This document shows positions 6,405-10,942 of a stretch of 13,540 bases of DNA, piece after piece; the stretch's first letter is position 1; every line of letters begins with the position of its first letter. Made by a program: the position numbers and the translations under genes. The notes under the pieces are model-generated. The model searched no databases. It was not told the origin of the DNA and saw only the letters and a list, made by a program, of their open reading frames with translations. This DNA comes from Desulfobacula sp. (GTDB lineage: Bacteria > Desulfobacterota > Desulfobacteria > Desulfobacterales > Desulfobacteraceae), in NCBI RefSeq assembly GCF_021107415.1, contig NZ_JAIOSW010000439.1, positions 1 to 13,540 of the forward strand, given 5' to 3'.

Positions 6405-7433
6405 ATGGTTTTTAACTCTCTTACTTTTTTGGTTTTTTTTGGTATAGTCCTGATAGTTCATAATCTAAGGATTTCCTGGACAGCTAAAAAACTGAGTCTT
6501 ATCTATTTTAGTTATTTGTTTTACGCTGCCTGGAACCCCCCGTTTGTCGTGCTCTTATGGATTTCGACTCTGGTTGACTGGAAAGCCGGCAAAAAAATAT
6601 ATTTTGCCAGGAATATATTCCAAAAAAGACTCTATCTTGTGCTGAGTCTTATTGTCAATCTGGGATTATTAGGGTTTTTCAAATATGGAAATTTTCTGCT
6701 GGATAATTTCATCAGCATCATGAACGTGTTCAATATTTCGTTTCACCCGGCAAAGCCGGATATTATTTTGCCGGTAGGCATTTCTTTTTATACTTTCCAA
6801 TCCATATCCTATACCATTGACATTTACAAAGGCAGAATGAAACCATGGAAATCATCTATTGATTTTGCAATGTATGTAACTTTTTTCCCACAACTCGTGG
6901 CTGGACCGATTGTTAGAGCCACAGATTTTCTGCCTCAGTGCAGTCTGCCGAAAGCATCATCCGGAAAACAGCTCAGCTGGGGATTCTTTCTTCTGGTTAC
7001 AGGATTATTTGAAAAAGTTTTTATGGCCGATACCCTGCTTGCCCCTGTAGCGGATGCTGTTTATTCCGGAATCGGGCAGACTGGATTTGCCGATGCCTGG
7101 ATTGGCACTCTTGCTTTTTCCGGCCAGATTTTTTTTGATTTTGCCGGCTACTCCACCTGTGCCATTGGCGCAGCACTATGTCTGGGATTTATTTTGCCGG
7201 ATAACTTCAGGTTTCCATATGGTGCTGTCGGGTTTTCCGATTTTTGGCAGCGTTGGCATATCTCTTTGTCTTCGTGGCTGAGGGATTATTTATATATCCC
7301 TCTGGGCGGGAACAGGAAGGGGAATACAAGAACCCAGATTAATCTGATGTTGACCATGTTAATCGGCGGGTTGTGGCATGGTGCGTCCTGGAGGTTTGTT
7401 GCATGGGGGGGCTGCATGGCTTTTTTCTCGTGA
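6405..7433 (+). CDS. MBOAT-family O-acyltransferase, N-terminal part (frameshifted as read)
   Basis: Integral membrane acyltransferase of the AlgI/DltB type, which moves an acyl (often acetyl) group across the inner membrane for addition to an extracellular polymer. The 342-residue reading frame has many hydrophobic helices and the family's landmarks: ILPVGISFYTFQSISYTIDIYKG, FFPQLVAGPIVRA, FWQRWHISLSSWLRDYLYIP followed by LGGNR, and GGLWHGASW with the catalytic His325. The frame then ends early: WGG is followed by CMAFFS and a stop. The missing C-terminus continues in the -1 frame from 7412. The whole gene (6405-7819) would encode about 470 residues, the normal family length. It begins 55 bases after the exported-protein gene with a weak ribosome-binding site. 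The substrate is unknown. Confidence 0.88.
   Translation: MVFNSLTFLVFFGIVLIVHNLRISWTAKKLSLIYFSYLFYAAWNPPFVVLLWISTLVDWKAGKKIYFARNIFQKRLYLVLSLIVNLGLLGFFKYGNFLLDNFISIMNVFNISFHPAKPDIILPVGISFYTFQSISYTIDIYKGRMKPWKSSIDFAMYVTFFPQLVAGPIVRATDFLPQCSLPKASSGKQLSWGFFLLVTGLFEKVFMADTLLAPVADAVYSGIGQTGFADAWIGTLAFSGQIFFDFAGYSTCAIGAALCLGFILPDNFRFPYGAVGFSDFWQRWHISLSSWLRDYLYIPLGGNRKGNTRTQINLMLTMLIGGLWHGASWRFVAWGGCMAFFS
7390..7414 (+). other. Frameshift site at a G7 run in the MBOAT gene
   Basis: A run of seven G (7405-7411) follows GCAT. In frame it reads W-G-G-C and stops 21 bases later. A -1 shift over G GGG GGC (7406-7412) continues as W-G-G-L-H-G-F-F, the expected family motif. One additional G would have the same effect. 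A Shine-Dalgarno-like GGAGG (7390-7394) lies 11 bases upstream of the heptamer. Error, mutation, slippage and recoding cannot be separated from this sequence alone. Confidence 0.8.
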
Positions 7434-7819
7434 CCGAACGATTTATTAAAAAGAAATGGGGGCATATTATATTTAGAAAACAAATATTTTTTTCCTTCAC
7501 TATTGCTGTTTTTACATATCTTCTAATTGTTATCACCTGGGTGTTTTTTAGAGCCCAAAGCTTCACTAAAGCCTTTGAAATTATATATCAGATGTTTCAT
7601 TCCAATGCATCTTCGGTGCTGGATCAGGTCGATATCGCAAATGTACTGATCATTTCAAGCTGTCTTTTTATTTATCATTTTTTGATGAGAAACAGATCAT
7701 ATGAATATCTTGTCTATAAGATGCCCATTGCTGTCAGAACTTTTTTTCTGGCCCTGATGCTGATAACGCTTAGTTTAATTCCTGGAGATGATCGTGCCTT
7801 CATATACTTCCAATTCTGA
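7412..7819 (+). pseudogene. MBOAT-family O-acyltransferase, C-terminal part in the -1 frame
   Basis: Continuation of the gene starting at 6405. From 7412 this frame reads LHGFFLVTERFIKKKWG, exactly what follows WGG in family members. Two or three transmembrane helices come next (FFSFTIAVFTYLLIVITWVFF, VLIISSCLFIYHFLM, TFFLALMLITLSLI), with the common FFRA motif after the first. It has no credible start of its own: the frame is open back to a GTG at 7373, but those codons shadow the N-terminal part. It overlaps the next gene by 26 bases. Confidence 0.85.
7784..7787 (+). promoter_or_regulatory. Ribosome-binding site deciding the SGNH-protein start
   Basis: GGAG is followed directly by ATG at 7788, which is too close to use. 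A GTG at 7794 lies six bases downstream, a normal distance. This supports GTG at 7794 as start, two codons after the ATG. Confidence 0.5.
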
Positions 7820-8825
7820 TACACGGATGCGGGCCGGCAATCTATGGAAAACCTGGCTTTACGCTATTTTTATTATTATTGTTGCATTGGGCTCCTGGGA
7901 GCTGTTCTGGAGGTATCAGGGTTTTTGCGCATCTGTTGAAGATGATATGAATATATGGCATCTTCAGCGATCAAAGATTTCAGAAAAAACAAAAATTGTG
8001 TTCATGGGATCTTCCAGGATTCAATTGGGACTTCATCCGGATGTTTTTATTGAACAAATCGGAATTCCTCCAGTCAATTTGTCAATTGATGGAAATCCTC
8101 CCTTCGCGGTTTTAAAAGATCTGGCCAATGATAAAGGTTTTTCCGGAGTTGTTTTCTGTTCCATCATTCCCCGCTGGCTGGCTGAGAAATCGCCTGAAAA
8201 AAACAGGGCATCAAAATGGGTTAGAAAATATCATAAAAGAACACTTTTATCCAAAATGGATACCTTTCTATCCATTCTGATCCAGAACACATTTGTTTTC
8301 AGATACCCCGGACTGAGTCCTGAAAAATTAAAAAAACAGCTAAAAAAAGGGAAATGGCCTGTTCCATCGTATTCTCCAATGCGATCAGACCGATTCAGGG
8401 AAGCTATGTTTACTGATCAGAACACCCCGAAAATCCTTGCTTCACGAATTAAACGGGAAAAAGAAATCAGTCAACAATCTATAATTATATCATCAGGGGA
8501 ATTTACTGAAAGGATTCAAAATTTAAAAGAGGATGTTAAAAAAATCAGGCAGCGGGGTGGTGCTGTGATTTTTATCAGGATGCCATCTTCAGGCAAGGTC
8601 CGTGAAATTGAAGCTGCTACCTGGCCGAAAGCCCGGTATTGGGATGTGTTTGCAGACATGATATCTGAGCCGACTATTCATTTTGAAGACTTTATGGAAC
8701 TTAGAAGATTTAATTGCCCGGATGGTTCCCATCTCGACGTGGCAGATGCTGAAAAATTTACGCGACAGCTGTTAAAGATACTGCCTCTTATAAGTAGCTT
8801 CTTGAACCGACATAGCGTTTTTTAA
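7794..8825 (+). CDS. SGNH-hydrolase-like membrane-anchored protein, MBOAT partner
   Basis: About 343 residues. One N-terminal transmembrane anchor (LYAIFIIIVALGSWELFW) places the rest in the periplasm. Soon after comes IVFMGSSRIQLGLHP, the first SGNH block with the likely nucleophile Ser in GSS. Near the C-terminus, PDGSHLD supplies the Asp-x-x-His pair of the catalytic triad. This layout matches the AlgJ/AlgX/DltD-like partners that sit beside MBOAT acyltransferases and receive or transfer the acyl group. Overlap with the MBOAT 3' end confirms the pairing. The middle (about 140-260) is basic and Ser/Lys-rich and I recognise nothing in it. The start is chosen as GTG at 7794 from the ribosome-binding site; ATG at 7788 is the alternative. 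It is the last gene of the plus-strand cluster; no good terminator follows. Confidence 0.8.
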   Translation: MPSYTSNSDTRMRAGNLWKTWLYAIFIIIVALGSWELFWRYQGFCASVEDDMNIWHLQRSKISEKTKIVFMGSSRIQLGLHPDVFIEQIGIPPVNLSIDGNPPFAVLKDLANDKGFSGVVFCSIIPRWLAEKSPEKNRASKWVRKYHKRTLLSKMDTFLSILIQNTFVFRYPGLSPEKLKKQLKKGKWPVPSYSPMRSDRFREAMFTDQNTPKILASRIKREKEISQQSIIISSGEFTERIQNLKEDVKKIRQRGGAVIFIRMPSSGKVREIEAATWPKARYWDVFADMISEPTIHFEDFMELRRFNCPDGSHLDVADAEKFTRQLLKILPLISSFLNRHSVF

Positions 8826-8894
8826 AATAAGGGTTGTTTAGATATCCATAGGTGACCTTCAAAGAATGAAGGAAATTTATAATCCTTTAGCAAA

Positions 8895-9254
8895 TTAAAC
8901 GGTTTCACCATCCTCAATAAGAGATTCTTCTAAATGTTTTTCAAGTGCACTTGTAACAACAGTATTTATTTTAATATTTTTCCGTGTAGCATATAAGGCA
9001 GCTTTTTGATGCAACTCAGGGCCGATTCGCACGTTAAATGTACCGCTAAACGACTTATGATGCGCGATTTTAAGCGTTTGACATGTTTCAACATAATCAT
9101 CAACAGCTAGTTTAAACTCTTTTTTTATTTTATCTATATTATCAGCTTGATAAGTAACTAAATCATTTATAAAAAGTATTTTTCCATAAAGACAATTATC
9201 ATTTAAACTTACCTCAATAGAACCGATAAAATCTTTATATTTAATCGTTTCCAT
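8895..9254 (-). CDS. hicB: HicB-family antitoxin
   Basis: Antitoxin of a type II toxin-antitoxin pair. The 119-residue protein has the HicB N-terminal partial RNase H-like fold (GSIEVSLNDNCLYGKILFIN, then DLVTYQADNI and AVDDYVETC). A C-terminal ribbon-helix-helix follows (TFNVRIGPELHQKAALYATR to ALEKHLEE), which should bind operator DNA. The ATG has AGGAG seven bases upstream, lying inside hicA, and the two genes overlap by 14 bases. The order, toxin first, is the common one. The ribbon-helix-helix makes autoregulation at the palindrome upstream of hicA likely. Confidence 0.93.
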   Translation of the reverse strand: METIKYKDFIGSIEVSLNDNCLYGKILFINDLVTYQADNIDKIKKEFKLAVDDYVETCQTLKIAHHKSFSGTFNVRIGPELHQKAALYATRKNIKINTVVTSALEKHLEESLIEDGETV

Positions 9255-9501
9255 GGATAACTCCTATTTTTTTTAGGTTGTCAATAACTTCTTTTACCAT
9301 GTAATCTAATAACGTTTCGCCAGGATGTGGCTTGTGTAAAATAATGAGGTTCCTGGGTTTTTCACGGAAAAATTTAACCCGAGAACCTTTCCCTTGAATT
9401 TCTTTATATTTATAGCCATTTAAAAGAGTTTTTAATTCATTCCATTTAAAATTTTTTGGTTTTGATAATAACTTGTCCAGTAGCTTTTTTTTTCTAGCCA
9501 T
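9241..9501 (-). CDS. hicA: HicA-family toxin (mRNA interferase)
   Basis: An 86-residue basic protein of the HicA double-stranded-RNA-binding-like fold, expected to cleave mRNA and block translation when not bound by HicB. It shows the family pattern: a lysine-rich start, WNELKTLLNGYKYKEIQGKG, then GSRVKF (39-44), IILHKPHPGE (54-62) and a C-terminal helix EVIDNLKKIG. The short HicA type has a His in GSHxxF; here the position is Arg, and the His residues are in HKPHP, as in the longer HicA subtype. The start codon ATG is clear but the ribosome-binding site is weak (AGGA at about 14 bases). The cassette is more AT-rich than its neighbours, fitting horizontal acquisition. Confidence 0.92.
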   Translation of the reverse strand: MARKKKLLDKLLSKPKNFKWNELKTLLNGYKYKEIQGKGSRVKFFREKPRNLIILHKPHPGETLLDYMVKEVIDNLKKIGVIHGND

Positions 9502-9526
9502 GAGATCAATAAAAGTCCTAATTTAT

Positions 9527-9547
9527 TGCAACTAAAAAATAGTTGCA
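9527..9547. promoter_or_regulatory. Inverted repeat, likely HicB operator
   Basis: TGCAACTA-AAAAA-TAGTTGCA: perfect 8-base arms around five A. It lies 26 bases upstream of the hicA ATG and just downstream of the proposed -10 box, where a bound ribbon-helix-helix antitoxin would block initiation. The symmetry is seen; the HicB link is inferred. Confidence 0.6.
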
Positions 9548-9559
9548 TTTAAATTAAAA

Positions 9560-9586
9560 ATAATATAAAAACGCACACATTGTCAA
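9560..9586 (-). promoter_or_regulatory. Putative hicAB promoter
   Basis: On the minus strand a perfect TTGACA (9586-9581) precedes TATTAT (9565-9560, five of six to consensus) at a short 15-base spacing. Transcription would start near the inverted repeat at 9527-9547. The sub-optimal spacing is the weak point. Confidence 0.45.
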
Positions 9587-9618
9587 CAAAAAATTTCGAA
9601 AAATTCTTGACAGGAGTA

Positions 9619-9642
9619 TTTAAAAAAAATATTTTTTTTAAA
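9619..9642. repeat. Perfect 24-base A/T palindrome
   Basis: TTTAAAAAAAAT followed by its exact reverse complement, with no loop. It sits in the AT-rich stretch between the hicAB promoter and the protease gene. It may simply add a U-rich tract to the protease terminator, or act as a cruciform or bent-DNA site. Confidence 0.7.
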
Positions 9643-9649
9643 ATTATTA

Positions 9650-9688
9650 AAAACAATTTAAAACATCCCATGAGGTTTCGACCCATGG
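9650..9688 (-). terminator. Possible terminator of the caspase-like gene
   Basis: Reading the minus strand, CCATG (9688-9684) pairs with CATGG (9672-9668), extended by GG/CC with one bulge and a six-base loop. GATGTTTTAAATTG and further T-rich sequence follow. It lies 10 bases after the protease stop codon. The stem is short, so the call is tentative. Confidence 0.4.
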
Positions 9689-9697
9689 CGCGGGGGT

Positions 9698-10522
9698 TTA
9701 GGGCCCCCTGCTTTTTCTTGCCTGTAGCAACACCAGGTATGCAGTCAAAAACAACCATCCTGACCCTGGTATCGGTACAGAGTGCATTGAGCTTATTACC
9801 ATATCTCCATTGCCTGAAAAAACCGGATGTTGATTTGATACTCTGCCGGTTGTGTAATCATATGAAAAATCAAACCACTCCTGAGCAAGGATTATTCCGT
9901 CTTTGTCCAGGTCTGCATTAAAATCCTCAAGCCCCAAAATCAATCCTTGTGTAAAAATACTGTATGGTTCATTAGTGTAGGCATAGGAATCTTCAACTTC
10001 AGTGCTTGATCCAAAAAAGATCAAGCCGGGCACTGTATTAAGGTCATTGTTCCCACCGATAAACCCACCGGCATAGCATGTATCAAAAAGAGTGATGATA
10101 GTTGTACCGGCTAAAGAAAGATTATTGAAGGCAAGGGCAAGGTTATCATCTGTGATCCGATCAGAATTATTTAAAAGGCCCAGGGCTTCATCATAATTGT
10201 TAAGGGCGGATGGAACTATTTCATCCTGGTCTATATCTTCTGTGAAAGATCCATGACCTGAGTAATACCAGAATAGTATATCCCCTTGCTGAACAAAGGA
10301 ACTTAAATTATTTATACTGTTTTGAATGCCTGAACCGGCCTGGTTTCCATATATAAAGTTATTTGTCGAAATATCCTGCAGTCCAGGGCTGTTGCTCAAA
10401 GCTAAAAATATGCCGTTAACATCTGTTATATATCCGTCATTGCCTGTTCCTGCAAACCATGTAGCTGAGTAAGCAGGCAGTGAAAATACAATTAAAATCA
10501 ATATGATGGTAAAATATTTCAT
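9698..10522 (-). CDS. Exported caspase-family (C14) protease with PEP-CTERM-like tail
   Basis: A 274-residue protein. Signal peptide 1-19 (cleavage after AYS). The catalytic dyad of caspase/metacaspase proteases is visible: DILFWYYSGHG with His90 and ITLFDTCYAGGF with Cys149. A canonical 12-residue EF-hand loop DLDKDGIILAQE (204-215) suggests calcium control, as in metacaspases; a second, partial one is at 96-103. The C-terminus holds VPIPGSGWLF (249-258), a hydrophobic helix and a basic ARKSR, the layout of PEP-CTERM/VPxPx sorting signals handled by exosortase. No exosortase is in the window. The gene starts 27 bases after the surface-protein gene and is probably cotranscribed with it. The substrate is unknown; the neighbouring surface protein is one candidate. 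Confidence 0.88.
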   Translation of the reverse strand: MKYFTIILILIVFSLPAYSATWFAGTGNDGYITDVNGIFLALSNSPGLQDISTNNFIYGNQAGSGIQNSINNLSSFVQQGDILFWYYSGHGSFTEDIDQDEIVPSALNNYDEALGLLNNSDRITDDNLALAFNNLSLAGTTIITLFDTCYAGGFIGGNNDLNTVPGLIFFGSSTEVEDSYAYTNEPYSIFTQGLILGLEDFNADLDKDGIILAQEWFDFSYDYTTGRVSNQHPVFSGNGDMVISSMHSVPIPGSGWLFLTAYLVLLQARKSRGP

Positions 10523-10549
10523 AAACCGGGTTATTCTATGTCCTGAAAA

Positions 10550-10939
10550 TTATAAGCATTCATTGCCGCCAAAGCTCTCTGCGAACACTGCAAGATCGAT
10601 TTGATCCATATCTGTCATAAGCTTATAGAGATCAGTTCCATCAGTATCTCCATCGTTATCAATGTCGCCACCACACTTTTTGGGATTCACCTGGATTGAT
10701 GCTGTATTATTTGTTTCATCAAATTCATCAATAACGTCCAGTTGATCTATAATGGCAAAAATTTCTATTGGTGATCCGTCTTTGGATGTAGGATTGCTCC
10801 AGATAAATGTAACATCTTTAAAGGCTCCCGGTAATATTTCCGGGATATCAACAGAGAATATTTCTTCACCATCCAAAGTATTTCTTCTTACTTTTGTTGA
10901 AATTTCCCGGGCTTTTATGGAGCCGATATTAGATACCCT
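10550..10939 (-). pseudogene. Surface protein, C-terminal part: rest of CARDB domain 2 and dockerin-like end
   Basis: Same reading frame as the large gene upstream and separated from it only by the TAA at 10940-10942. Directly after the stop the codons read RVSNIGSIKAREISTKVRRN, continuing a CARDB strand pattern, then VDIPEILPGAFKDVTFIW and VIDEFDETNNTASIQV, the usual end of a CARDB domain. A Cys-Gly-Gly linker leads to DIDNDGDTDGTDLYKL, a dockerin/EF-hand calcium loop, and ends IDLAVFAESFGGNECL. A TTG at 10876 could start a 108-residue fragment but has no good ribosome-binding site and would split the domain. I read it as the true C-terminus of the large gene. Confidence 0.85.
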
Positions 10940-10942
10940 TTA
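10940..10942 (-). other. In-frame TAA interrupting the surface-protein gene
   Basis: The frame is open on both sides: NAGNNRLIT before, RVSNIGSIK after. Together they give one continuous CARDB beta-strand pattern with one residue replaced by the stop. No base is gained or lost. TAA rules out selenocysteine (TGA) and pyrrolysine (TAG). Confidence 0.9.

Noticed and set aside
7373..7411. GTG at 7373 as start of an independent 148-residue gene
   Set aside because: The codons from 7373 to 7411 overlap the conserved GGLWHGASW block in another frame and look like noise. Only from 7412 does the frame read as MBOAT.
7788..7790. ATG at 7788 as start of the SGNH-like protein
   Set aside because: The GGAG site abuts this ATG directly. 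GTG at 7794 has normal spacing. The ATG is kept only as an alternative.
8856..8872. CCTTC-AAAGAAT-GAAGG hairpin between the SGNH gene and hicB as a terminator
   Set aside because: The stem has only five pairs and no T-run follows on the plus strand (GGAAATTTATAAT) and none on the minus strand. Too weak to call.
9580..9921. Plus-strand 113-codon frame preceded by TTGACA (9607) and TATTTT
   Set aside because: It starts with TTG, lacks a ribosome-binding site, and most of it lies antisense to the well-supported protease gene. The translation resembles no protein family, and the promoter-like match is in AT-rich DNA.
10940..10942. Stop codon read as selenocysteine or pyrrolysine
   Set aside because: The codon is TAA; those residues use TGA and TAG.
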